Origin: Actinoplanes couchii
GTDB taxonomy: Bacteria > Actinomycetota > Actinomycetes > Mycobacteriales > Micromonosporaceae
Direction of reading: 5' to 3'
NCBI RefSeq assembly: GCF_016862075.1
Contig: NZ_BOMG01000026.1
Span: 62,001 to 126,000 of the forward strand
DNA: 64,000 nucleotides
A model generated the notes under the pieces. That model did not search any database, was not told the DNA's origin, and was given only the letters and a program-made list of their open reading frames with translations. Below are positions 15,880 through 23,877 of the stretch, piece after piece (position 1 is the stretch's first letter; each line of letters opens with the position of its first letter). The translations under genes were made by a program, and so were the position numbers.

Positions 15880-15991
15880 ACCCGCACCCCCTCGCTGACC
15901 CGGCCGGAACCCGTCGGCCGGCCGTGGCCGCCGAGAGCAGCACGAATGGTGTGCCTCCGTGCCTCCTGATCCTACCGCCGAATCCATGTCA

Positions 15992-16007
15992 TCGAACATG
16001 CGTTCGA
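15992..16007. promoter_or_regulatory. Palindrome upstream of the Fic toxin-antitoxin pair
   Basis: TCGAAC-ATGC-GTTCGA is a perfect 6+4+6 palindrome about 113 bp upstream of the antitoxin start, in the 241-bp gap before the secreted-protein gene. It could be an autoregulatory operator. No promoter can be assigned with certainty. Confidence 0.35.
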
Positions 16008-16120
16008 GAAGGAGGGATGTCGGTACGCCAGACGGCGGCCATGCCGGGCCGGAGCCGAACATGACCGCCGTCTCGCAGGTTGATCGGCGCCAGGTCTGCG
16101 GTCAGACCGGGCCACGGGTG

Positions 16121-18247
16121 TCAGAGGAGGCGGCCCAGGTCCAGGAAGACGGTTTCGCCGGTGGCGTCGTCTAGGCCGTCGTTGTCGGTTACCGCGTAGG
16201 TGCGGCCGTTGCCGGCCACTGTCAAGCCCTCCACCTTGTCCTGTACCCAGCCGTTGTCGCTCTTCAGGAGGGGTAGAAGGTCCTTGGCCAGCTTCTTGCG
16301 TACGGTCGGGGTTCCGGTCCACTGTTTCGGGACGTCGAAGGTGTAGATCTTCTTGATGGCGGCCGACGGGCCCCGCTGGTTGTCGCGTTCGATCACCGCG
16401 AAGGTGTCGGCGTCCACCGCTACCAGCTCGGACAGGCCGGTCCAGCCGGTGGGGGCGGTGTCCAGCGGGTAGAGCAGCCACGACCAGGTCTTCGTGACGG
16501 TGTGGTAGCGGCCGATCCGGGCGGTGTTCGCCGGGTCGCCCTTGATGGCCCGCTGCACGGCCACCCAGACGTTGTCACCGGATTCGGCGACGCCTTCGAG
16601 CCCGTTGCTGGTGATCGCGGCGGCCACGTCGGCGGGCAGGGCGATCTCCTCCACGACCTCGGCGCGCTTGTTCAGGCGTACCAGCAAGTCGGGGTCCTTG
16701 CCCGCACCGGTGCCCTCGACGGCCAGCCAGTAGCCGCCTGCCTTGCGCACCACCAACCCCTCGGCGTCGTAGCCGACCGGCTTGCCGTCCTTGGTGACGG
16801 TGATCCGGGTGTCGATGACGCCGCCGGTGGTCAGGCCGAGGATGCGGGTCGGCGAGTAGACCGAGTCGGTGACGGCGGCGAGCCTGTCGCGTTTGCCGGG
16901 GACCGCGGAGAGGGCGGAGAGCGCGCCCCACGGGATCCTGCCGGTGGAGACCGGGTGCTGCAGGCGCGGGGTGCCGAACCCGAACAGCTGGATGCTGCCG
17001 CGGATGCCGATCGACGCGTCCTCCTCCTCGCTGGCGACGACCACCAGGTTGCGGGACGGGACGGCGACGACACCCTCGGGCGCGTTGGTGGTCGGCAGCA
17101 GCTGGGTGAAGCGGGGTTTGCGCGGGTTCGTCATGTCGTAGACGGCGGTGAAGTTGCCGCGCTCGGAGTTCACGAAGACGTACGGGATCCGGTTGAGGAC
17201 GGCGAACGTGACGTTCTCGACCTCGATGCCCTTGGCGTCGGAGCGCTTGTCCGGGTACTGGCCGTGCGCCACGGCGATGTGCTCGAGAGTGTTGCCGGCG
17301 TCCCAGACGACCTTGCCGGTCCGCTTGTCGAAGATCGACCAGCCGCGGGAGCCGCCCTCGTAGTCACCCTCGTTGGCGGTGGCGAACAGGTCGTCGGTGA
17401 TCCAGGCGACGCCGTCGGGTTCGCGCTTGGCGGTGATCCGCCCGGTCAGCTCGATCTTGTCGTCGTCGAGGGTGTCGACGTTCTTCACCGTCACGCTGCC
17501 GGCAGTGAAGTGCTTTTGGACCTTTTTGTCACGGAGATTCACGATGGCGAGGTGGTTGTTCTCCTGCAGCGAGACGACCGCCTCGTCGCGGGAGTTGATG
17601 CTGACGTATTCCGGCTCGGGGTCGGTCGGCGCCACAGTGGAGATTGCGGACAAGTCGACCTTCGTCACCGCCCAGGTGCGAACGTCGATCACGGCGAGGT
17701 AGCCCGCCGGAGCCTGCGGGATGGCGCCGTCGTTGACGTCCTCGTCCCGCTCGTTCTCGATCGCGACCGCGATGTAGCGGCCACTCGGCGCGACGGCGAC
17801 CGAGTCCGGCTGCCCGCCGAGATCGATCTCGCGGTCGACCTTCCGGGAAACAGAGTCGATCACGACCAGCTTGCCGGACGGTGCGGTGAAACCGGCACTG
17901 GTGTTGACCCCGGCCAGCAGCAGCCGCCCGAGGTGGGCGACCGAGGTCGGCTCCCCGCCGACGGCCAGGGTTCCGGCCGGCTTCGGCGCCGACGGGTTCG
18001 TGATGTCCACGAAGCCGAGGCGCCTGCCGGGGCTGTCGGTGTAGACGACCGTGCGGCCGTCCTCGGTGACCGTGGAGATCTCGGCCGCCGCGGTGTCGTC
18101 GACCGACGAGTTCAGGTAGGCCGGGAAGGTGGCGAGCCGGCGGAACTCCTGGGTGCGACCGTGGGCGGCCGCCGCGGTGGGCACGGCCCCGGTCGCGGCC
18201 AGGACCACGGCGGTCACGGCCACCGAGGTGGAACGGCGTAGAGACAT
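16121..18247 (-). CDS. Secreted phytase-esterase-like beta-propeller protein
   Basis: This 708-residue protein starts with a Sec signal peptide (RRSTSVAVTAVVLAATGAVP, cleavage after an Ala-rich stretch near residue 28). The N-terminal half is a WD/YVTN-like propeller (GGQPDSVAVAPSGRYIAVAI; EPDGVAWITDDLFATANEGD). The C-terminal third matches the esterase-like activity of phytase family (GYDAEGLVVRKAGGYWLAVE; NGLEGVAESGDNVWVAVQRA; VEGLTVAGNGRTYAVTDND). It is presumably exported and may act on phosphoesters, but substrate and activity are unproven. It ends 241 bp before the toxin-antitoxin pair and starts 9 bp after the mannosyltransferase gene. Confidence 0.8.
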   Translation of the reverse strand: MSLRRSTSVAVTAVVLAATGAVPTAAAAHGRTQEFRRLATFPAYLNSSVDDTAAAEISTVTEDGRTVVYTDSPGRRLGFVDITNPSAPKPAGTLAVGGEPTSVAHLGRLLLAGVNTSAGFTAPSGKLVVIDSVSRKVDREIDLGGQPDSVAVAPSGRYIAVAIENERDEDVNDGAIPQAPAGYLAVIDVRTWAVTKVDLSAISTVAPTDPEPEYVSINSRDEAVVSLQENNHLAIVNLRDKKVQKHFTAGSVTVKNVDTLDDDKIELTGRITAKREPDGVAWITDDLFATANEGDYEGGSRGWSIFDKRTGKVVWDAGNTLEHIAVAHGQYPDKRSDAKGIEVENVTFAVLNRIPYVFVNSERGNFTAVYDMTNPRKPRFTQLLPTTNAPEGVVAVPSRNLVVVASEEEDASIGIRGSIQLFGFGTPRLQHPVSTGRIPWGALSALSAVPGKRDRLAAVTDSVYSPTRILGLTTGGVIDTRITVTKDGKPVGYDAEGLVVRKAGGYWLAVEGTGAGKDPDLLVRLNKRAEVVEEIALPADVAAAITSNGLEGVAESGDNVWVAVQRAIKGDPANTARIGRYHTVTKTWSWLLYPLDTAPTGWTGLSELVAVDADTFAVIERDNQRGPSAAIKKIYTFDVPKQWTGTPTVRKKLAKDLLPLLKSDNGWVQDKVEGLTVAGNGRTYAVTDNDGLDDATGETVFLDLGRLL

Positions 18248-18256
18248 GCGTTCTGC

Positions 18257-19408
18257 CTACGCGAGGATCTTGTCCCGTTCATGGACGTCGGACGAACGCG
18301 AAGTTCCCAGAGGTGTCCAGACCAGCAGAGCCAGACTGAACAGGACATAAATGTTCGACCCGACGACGGCCAGCGGTGGTCGCGGCCCGGTCTCCCACAG
18401 CCAGGTGGCGTGCGAGGTCATCAGCACGTACGCGGACGCACCCAGCCAGAACCGGCGCCGGTCGGTGTCGTACAGCTTGAGGCAGAGGATCAGCGCCGGC
18501 ATCAGCCAGACGCAGTGGTGAACCCAGGTGACCGGGCTGAGCAGGCAGCCGAGCACACCGGTCAGGGCCAGTCCCCCGGCGACGTCCTCCGGGGTGCGGG
18601 CCACCCGCCACGCCCAGAAGCCGAGGGTGGCCAGCGCGACCACCAGCCACACCGTGGACTCGACGGTGTCGAACGGGCCCCGGGCCAGCATGCCGCGCAG
18701 CGACTGGTTGGACAGGAAGGACAGCACGCCGACCCGGTTGGTGTCCCACAGCGCCGACGTCCAGAACACCCGGGACTGGTCCGGGAAGATCGCCCCGGCC
18801 AGCAGGGTGACCGCGGTCGCCGCCCCGATCGCGGTGAACAGGGCCCGCCAGCGCCGGGTGACCACCAGGTAGAGGATGAAGACGCCGGGGGTCAGTTTGA
18901 TCGCGGTGGCCAGGCCGATGCCGATGCCCGCCCACTTCCGGTCCCTTCCGACGCCGAAGAGCATGTCGAACGCGACGACCGCCAGCAGCAGCGTGTTGAC
19001 CTGACCGAAAGTGATCGTCTCGCGGACCGGCTCGAAGGCGAGCGCGAAACAGAACGCGCCAGCCAGCGGGAACCAGCCGGTCCACCCCTTGCTCCGCAGG
19101 TACGGCCCGGCCATCCAGTGCACCAGCAACGCGACCGTGACCATCGTGCCGATCGTCGCGAGCGCCACCACCAGCGGCAGCGGCAGCCACGCCATCGGGG
19201 CCATCACCAGCCCGGCGAACGGTGGATAGGTGAAGCCGTACGGGGTGCCCGGGCGCAGCCAGTCGTAGACCATGCCGCCGTCCCGGAACCAGTACTGGAC
19301 CGCCCCGTGGTAGACCTTCGAGTCGAAGAACTCGTTACGCAGCCCGCTGATCACGATCAGGGCTACCGCCACCGAAAACAGACCGAAGACCGTTGCGATT
19401 CGCTTCAT
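18257..19408 (-). CDS. GT87-family (GT-C) polyprenyl-phosphate mannosyltransferase
   Basis: This 383-residue integral membrane protein has about ten hydrophobic helices. It carries the GT87/DUF2029 hallmarks, with an acidic residue early in the first external loop (RNEFFDSKVYHGAVQYWF) and TYPPFAGLVMAPMAWLPL. Such enzymes use polyprenyl-phosphate mannose on the outer face of the membrane to build phosphatidylinositol mannosides or lipoglycans. The ATG has GGAAAG upstream and overlaps the end of the preceding GT-C gene by 74 bp, so the two are an operon. PimE-like specificity is possible but not shown. Confidence 0.85.
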   Translation of the reverse strand: MKRIATVFGLFSVAVALIVISGLRNEFFDSKVYHGAVQYWFRDGGMVYDWLRPGTPYGFTYPPFAGLVMAPMAWLPLPLVVALATIGTMVTVALLVHWMAGPYLRSKGWTGWFPLAGAFCFALAFEPVRETITFGQVNTLLLAVVAFDMLFGVGRDRKWAGIGIGLATAIKLTPGVFILYLVVTRRWRALFTAIGAATAVTLLAGAIFPDQSRVFWTSALWDTNRVGVLSFLSNQSLRGMLARGPFDTVESTVWLVVALATLGFWAWRVARTPEDVAGGLALTGVLGCLLSPVTWVHHCVWLMPALILCLKLYDTDRRRFWLGASAYVLMTSHATWLWETGPRPPLAVVGSNIYVLFSLALLVWTPLGTSRSSDVHERDKILA

Positions 19409-20726
19409 AGAACACTTTCCACGTCAGGTACCCGGCGAGCACGGTCATCAGCACCGCACCCTGCGCCTTCGTCGCGAGGGCCAGGTTGTAGCCGTCCGGC
19501 AGGCAGAGGGCGGCGGCCACGGTGATCGGCACCAGGAACCACCTGGTCATCTCCATCGAGGTCACCGCCAGAACCGCGAGCGGCCACAGGACATACCAGG
19601 GATGGAACACCGGGGCCAGCATCACCGTCACGGCCAGCGCCAGGGCAGCGTGCCGGAGAACGTCGCCGCGGCGGACCGTACGCACCCAGAGCAGCACCAG
19701 CAGCACCGCCAGCAGGACCATCCCGATCAGCCGGGTCACCGGAACCGCGCCCGGCACGCCCAGCATCTCCAGGGTCATCCCGATCGCCGTCGACGGCGCG
19801 GTCCACTGCACCGACACCCCGCTGCCGCTCAGCCCGGCGAGCCAGCCGAAGCCGAGCCCCGACCCGAGCGACACGACCGCCAGGGCCAGCACCGCTCCCC
19901 CGGCCGACCGGACGAACCGGTTGATCCGGCCCGGGATCAGCAGCAGCGCGAACGGCAGCACCACGAACGCCGTCACTTTCACGCCCACCGCCAGCCCCAG
20001 CAGGATCCCGGTGGTCAGCGCCCGCTCACTGGTCGCGGCGACCAGACCGGCCAGGATCAGCGCGATCATCACCGCCTCGTTGTGGGCGCCGGAGATCAGG
20101 TGCACCGGCACCAGCGGGCAGGCCAGGAACAGCCAGGTCGCCCTCTCCGGCGACACCCCGGTCCGGCTCGCCAGCACCGGCAGGCACCACGCGATCGTCA
20201 CCACGCCGAGCACCGCGATCAGGCGGAGCAGCACGATGGTCCCGAGCAGCGAGCCGCCCAGTTTCGCCGCCGCCGCGGCCAGGACCAGGAAGACCGGGCC
20301 GTAGGGGGCCGGGGTGGAGCGCCAGGTCGGCGCGACCGCGTCGATCCAGGGACAAACCAGAAGATCCACGCCGCCTGCGTACGGGTTCAGCCCGGCCGCC
20401 TGTTGCCAGCCCTGACACGCGTACGAATGGATGTCGTAGCTGCCCAGCGGCAGCGACACCAGCAGCGGCAGAGCCCACAGCCCGGCCGTCACCCACACCC
20501 AGCGCACCGACGGCGGATTGCGCCGGCCCCACCACCAGGCCAGGATCAGCAGCACGGTGCCGAACAGCCAGCAGAGCGGCAGCAGCACCCCGTTCTGCCC
20601 GGCGAGGATCGTGCGCGGCGTCACCGTGGGTTCCCACGGATCGGTGGCCCCGCCCAGCCAGGCCGCCCCGGCGAGGAAGAGACTTCCTGCCAGCCCCGTG
20701 TATCGGACGGCATTCGGACGGGGCAT
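19335..20726 (-). CDS. MptB-like alpha-1,6-mannosyltransferase (GT-C)
   Basis: This 463-residue protein has around a dozen hydrophobic segments and the features of polyprenol-phosphomannose-dependent alpha-1,6-mannosyltransferases MptA/MptB, namely LGSYDIHSYACQGWQQAAGLNPYAGG, PAPYGPVFL and LISGAHNEAVM. It would extend the mannan backbone of lipomannan-type glycolipids. The start MPRPNAVRYTG at 20726 has TAGGGT 7 nt before the ATG and no ribosome site, so it is probably leaderless. Longer upstream translation is the antisense of the divergent gene. The end overlaps the GT87 gene. Confidence 0.85.
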   Translation of the reverse strand: MPRPNAVRYTGLAGSLFLAGAAWLGGATDPWEPTVTPRTILAGQNGVLLPLCWLFGTVLLILAWWWGRRNPPSVRWVWVTAGLWALPLLVSLPLGSYDIHSYACQGWQQAAGLNPYAGGVDLLVCPWIDAVAPTWRSTPAPYGPVFLVLAAAAAKLGGSLLGTIVLLRLIAVLGVVTIAWCLPVLASRTGVSPERATWLFLACPLVPVHLISGAHNEAVMIALILAGLVAATSERALTTGILLGLAVGVKVTAFVVLPFALLLIPGRINRFVRSAGGAVLALAVVSLGSGLGFGWLAGLSGSGVSVQWTAPSTAIGMTLEMLGVPGAVPVTRLIGMVLLAVLLVLLWVRTVRRGDVLRHAALALAVTVMLAPVFHPWYVLWPLAVLAVTSMEMTRWFLVPITVAAALCLPDGYNLALATKAQGAVLMTVLAGYLTWKVFYEANRNGLRSVFGGGSPDRDQRAA

Positions 20727-20727
20727 G

Positions 20728-20782
20728 CCGACGACCCTACCGTGACAGGCTGCAACCGCTGACGTACCGGTAGGGTCGTCGG
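20728..20782. promoter_or_regulatory. Mirror-image leaderless promoters between divergent genes
   Basis: The arms 20728-20742 and 20768-20782 are a perfect 15-bp inverted repeat (CGGTAGGGTCGTCGG on each outward strand). Each arm ends one base before an ATG. TAGGGT fits an actinobacterial -10 hexamer, and 7 nt separate it from each ATG, so both genes appear to be transcribed as leaderless messages from identical back-to-back promoters. Confidence 0.6.
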
Positions 20783-20783
20783 G

Positions 20784-22313
20784 ATGTGGGCGCGGCACCG
20801 GCTGGAGTGGGGCACCGCGCTGGCGGCGTCGGTCCTCGGCGTGATCTACCTGCTGCTCCCGCCGATGGGCTCGGACCTGGCCGCCCAGGTGGCCCGCACC
20901 GGCTTCTTCACCGCGCACGGTCTCACCCCGGTCGACCTGCGGTGGTACGCCGGGGTCCAGCAGTTCGGCTACAGCCTGGTCTCCCAGCCGGTGATGTCCC
21001 TGCTCGGCGTCCGGGTCACCGGCGTGCTGACCCTGATCGCCGGGCCGGTGCTGCTGACGATGCTGCTGCGCCGGGCGGGCACCGTCGCCGTGCGGCCGGT
21101 GCCGGGCGCCGTCCTCGGGACCGTCGCGTTCGCGGGGAACCTGATCAGCGGCCGGGTGACGTACGGGATGGGGGTCTGTCTCGGTCTTGCCGCCCTGCTC
21201 CTGCTGACCGTTGATCGCGGCCGGGCCCTCGCCGGCGTCGCCGCCTTCCTCGCGGCCGCCACCAGCCCCGTCGCCGGGCTCTTCGTGGGCCTGGCCGGGA
21301 CCGCGCTGATCCTGTCCCGGCGGTACCGCCAGGGGCTGCTGGTCGCGGTGCCGGCCGCCGTGCCGCTCGGGCTGACCGCGCTGCTGTTCGGCGACGGTGG
21401 CTGGATGAACATCAGCCGCACCGACACCGTCCAGGCCGTGGGGACCGGTCTGATCGTCGCGCTGCTGATCCCGGCGCGACCGATTCGGATCGGTGCCCTG
21501 CTCTCCTCGGCCGGGGTGCTGGCCGCCGCCCTGGTCCACACGCCGGCCGGGTTGAACGCGACCCGGCTCGCGGTGATGTTCGGGCTGCCGCTGCTGGCCG
21601 CCTGCGCCCGGCTGCCCCGGCGGTGGCTGGTGTACCCGCTGGTGGCGGTGATGGTGTGGTGGCAGCCGCCGGTGGTGGCCGGTGACGTGCGGGACATCGG
21701 GAACCCGTCCGCCGATGCCGGGTACTTCCGGCCGCTGCTGGACCGGCTGGCGGCTGAGGAACTGACCGGGCGGGTGGAGATCCCGCCGACCCGGTCGTAC
21801 TGGGAGGCGGCGTCGCTCGGTGGGATCCCGCTGGCCCGGGGCTGGCTGCGGCAGGCCGACATCGACCGGAACCCGCTGTTCTTCACCACGGTCCCCGGCG
21901 CGTCGGGCACCGGGGTGGAACTGACCGCGGACAGCTACCGGGCGTGGCTGGACGAGCAGGCGGTGCAGTTCGTAGCCGTACCGGACGTGGAGATCTCCTG
22001 GTCCGGCCGTCCCGAGGCGGACCTGGTGGCGGCCGGCCTGCCCTACCTGACGCCGGTCTGGTCCGGCGAACACTGGCGCCTCTACGCGGTGGCCACGCCC
22101 CGCCCGATCGTCGCCGCCCCCGCGACCCTGGTCAGCCAGGACGGCGCGTCGATCGTCCTGGACGCGCCGGCGGCGGGCGACATCGCCGTGCGGGTGCGCC
22201 ACCACCGCTGGCTGACCGCGTCCGGTGGCGCGACGGTCAGCGCCGACGGCGACTGGACGCGCCTCCGCCTCCCGGCACCGGGCCGGTACACACTGAGCAG
22301 CGCTCTGTTCTAG
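20784..22313 (+). CDS. Large actinobacterial membrane protein, GT-C-like
   Basis: This 509-residue protein has about nine to eleven hydrophobic segments across its first 300 residues. A soluble C-terminal domain of about 190 residues follows (RVEIPPTRSYWEAASLG; PLFFTTVPGASGTGVEL; AVPDVEISWSGRPEADL; a final beta-rich segment ending GRYTLSSALF). The layout resembles GT-C membrane glycosyltransferases. The early loop has MGSDLAAQVART, with an acidic residue in the expected place. It is divergent from the mannosyltransferase operon with a symmetric promoter, so a role in the same cell-envelope glycan pathway is likely. The exact function is unknown. Confidence 0.6.
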   Translation: MWARHRLEWGTALAASVLGVIYLLLPPMGSDLAAQVARTGFFTAHGLTPVDLRWYAGVQQFGYSLVSQPVMSLLGVRVTGVLTLIAGPVLLTMLLRRAGTVAVRPVPGAVLGTVAFAGNLISGRVTYGMGVCLGLAALLLLTVDRGRALAGVAAFLAAATSPVAGLFVGLAGTALILSRRYRQGLLVAVPAAVPLGLTALLFGDGGWMNISRTDTVQAVGTGLIVALLIPARPIRIGALLSSAGVLAAALVHTPAGLNATRLAVMFGLPLLAACARLPRRWLVYPLVAVMVWWQPPVVAGDVRDIGNPSADAGYFRPLLDRLAAEELTGRVEIPPTRSYWEAASLGGIPLARGWLRQADIDRNPLFFTTVPGASGTGVELTADSYRAWLDEQAVQFVAVPDVEISWSGRPEADLVAAGLPYLTPVWSGEHWRLYAVATPRPIVAAPATLVSQDGASIVLDAPAAGDIAVRVRHHRWLTASGGATVSADGDWTRLRLPAPGRYTLSSALF

Positions 22314-22513
22314 CGGCGCGCCGCCCGCTCGGCGCGTTTGCGTTCGCGCTGTTCGCGGGTGATGCGCTTGCGGTTCTCCAGGTCGCGTTTCCACTGCTCG
22401 CGGGCGCCCTCGTCGCAACCCTGGACGGCGCCGTTGGTCTGGGCCGGGCCGATGAAGGACCGGAAGGCCCAGTCGTCGAACGTCCGGTGGTACCAGGCCT
22501 TGAACCTCTCCAC
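22310..22513 (-). CDS. Small charged hypothetical protein
   Basis: This 67-residue protein begins with GTG at 22513, preceded by GGGGAG 6 nt upstream. The sequence MERFKAWYHRTFDDWAFRSF is followed by one Cys (QGCDEGAREQW) and a strongly basic Arg/Lys-rich helix at the C-terminus. It overlaps the end of the convergent membrane-protein gene by four bases and starts near the MarR operators, to which it is divergent. I do not recognise a family. The good ribosome site and clean spacing are the main reasons to call it a gene. Confidence 0.6.
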   Translation of the reverse strand: MERFKAWYHRTFDDWAFRSFIGPAQTNGAVQGCDEGAREQWKRDLENRKRITREQRERKRAERAARR

Positions 22514-22539
22514 AGCGTCTCCCCAGGATAGTTAGTGGG

Positions 22540-22565
22540 CCAATGATTGGTACCCCAACTATTGG
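22540..22565. promoter_or_regulatory. Two tandem CCAA-N3-TTGG operators
   Basis: CCAATGATTGG (22540-22550) and CCAACTATTGG (22555-22565) are two perfect 11-bp palindromes with centres 15 bp apart. They sit in the divergent gap 33 bp before the MarR start. They are the obvious candidates for MarR autoregulation and for control of the opposite small gene. Confidence 0.65.
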
Positions 22566-22597
22566 TAGAGTACCCGGTGACCTGAGGAGAACCGCAA

Positions 22598-23038
22598 GTG
22601 AGCGAGATCCCGGAAGACCCCCTGGCCCTGGAGCAGCAGGTCTGTTTCGCCCTGTCGGTCGCCGCCCGCAGCGTGGTCGCGCTCTACCGCCCGCTGCTGG
22701 AGCCGATGGGCCTGACCCACCCGCAGTACCTGGTGATGCTCGCCCTCTGGCAGCACGCCCCGCTCTCCGTGCGCCGGCTCAGTGAGCTGCTCCAACTCGA
22801 CCCCGGCACCCTCTCCCCGCTGTTGAAGCGGCTGGAGGCGATCGGCTACCTGCATCGTGAGCGGGACCGCGCCGACGAGCGCAGCCTCGCCATCACACTG
22901 ACCGACCGGGGCCGCGAGTTGCGGGCCGAGGCGGAGAAGATCCCGCCCGCCGTGGTCGAGCGTCTCGGCCTGCCGATCGAGGAGCTCCGCGGTGTGCACG
23001 CGGCCCTGACCCGGGTGATCACGGCCGCCGGCTCGTAA
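22598..23038 (+). CDS. MarR-family regulator, OhrR-like with N-terminal Cys
   Basis: This 146-residue repressor matches the OhrR branch of MarR proteins (VCFALSVAARSVVALYRPLL; GLTHPQYLVMLALWQHAPLS; LDPGTLSPLLKRLEAIGYLH; DERSLAITLTDRG). Cys16 sits where the peroxide-sensing Cys of OhrR is found. OhrR normally controls ohr, but no Ohr gene is visible in this window, so its target may be itself, the small divergent gene or a distant locus. The GTG start has GAGGAGA 8 nt upstream. Two palindromic operators precede it. Confidence 0.88.
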   Translation: MSEIPEDPLALEQQVCFALSVAARSVVALYRPLLEPMGLTHPQYLVMLALWQHAPLSVRRLSELLQLDPGTLSPLLKRLEAIGYLHRERDRADERSLAITLTDRGRELRAEAEKIPPAVVERLGLPIEELRGVHAALTRVITAAGS

Positions 23039-23112
23039 AAGAGACACGGGAGCGTGAATTCCTCGGCACCCATCCGTAGCCGTCGTTGGGCACGGTGGGA
23101 GGACGAGGCCAC

Positions 23113-23877
23113 ATGTGGAACTGCGTCAATTGCGGGGAGCGGAACACCGGGCCGGACGGATGCGCGGCGTGCGGACGGCCGAGGCGATCGATGCTGCCGT
23201 GGGAGGCGCCGCCGCGGGCCCGGTTCTGGGAACCGGAGCCCCCGGAGCCGCTGTGGATCCCGGAACGGGCCGCCGCCCCACCCCCGGAGGAGCCGGTCCA
23301 CAGCCGGATCCTGCCCGCCCTGCCGATCGTCGTCCTGGTCGGCGCCCTGATCACCGCCGCGGTCTTCGGCGGCCCCCGGCTGCTCGGCGACGACTCACCG
23401 GCGGCGGCCCCGGTACGGCAGCAGGTCCCGACCGTCCCGGCGCAGATCCCGATCCTGGAGGACGACGACGTCCGGTTGGTGACCGTCGACCCGGCGGTCA
23501 CCGATCCCCGGGCCGAGCGGGCGGCGGCCCTGTTCGAGACGTTCTTCACCGCCATCAACGAGCGGGACTACCGTGCGGTCGCGCGGGTCCTGGACCCGGA
23601 CGGTGAACTGGATCCGGAGAAACCCGGGCAGATGGCCGCGTTCGCCCGGGGCACGTCGACCACCCGGGACTCCGACGTGGTGCTGCGGGACCTGGATCCG
23701 GCCCGCAACGGGCGGACCCGGGCCGTGGTGACGTTCCGCAGCAGCCAGCGGGCCGGGCACGGCCCGCCCGGGCGGCTGAACGAGACGTGCACCCGCTGGC
23801 GGGTGGTCTACCACCTCAGCACGGACGCCGGGCGGTTCCGGATCCGGCAGGCCGACGCCGTCACGGAGCCGTGCTGA
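23113..23877 (+). CDS. Zinc-ribbon membrane protein with extracellular NTF2-like domain
   Basis: This 254-residue protein has an N-terminal zinc ribbon with Cys4, Cys7, Cys17 and Cys20 (MWNCVNCGERN and GCAACGRP). A Pro-rich linker, one transmembrane helix (LPALPIVVLVGALITAAVF, near residue 72-92) and a soluble outer domain follow. That domain (AALFETFFTAINERDYRAVA; CTRWRVVYHLSTDAGRFRI) resembles the SnoaL/NTF2-like fold of actinobacterial membrane proteins. The ATG at 23113 follows a GGGAGGACGAGG tract. Function is unknown; a sensor or envelope role is possible. Confidence 0.7.
   Translation: MWNCVNCGERNTGPDGCAACGRPRRSMLPWEAPPRARFWEPEPPEPLWIPERAAAPPPEEPVHSRILPALPIVVLVGALITAAVFGGPRLLGDDSPAAAPVRQQVPTVPAQIPILEDDDVRLVTVDPAVTDPRAERAAALFETFFTAINERDYRAVARVLDPDGELDPEKPGQMAAFARGTSTTRDSDVVLRDLDPARNGRTRAVVTFRSSQRAGHGPPGRLNETCTRWRVVYHLSTDAGRFRIRQADAVTEPC

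Noticed and set aside
16502..18241. Forward frame of 579 codons opposite the phytase-like gene
   Set aside because: Gly/Asp/Val-rich low complexity without any motif; the reverse strand has a signal peptide and family motifs.
20727..22418. N-terminal extension of the MptB-like frame
   Set aside because: This part is antisense to a membrane-protein gene and reads as Arg/Gln/Gly filler; the real protein begins at 20726 with a typical start.
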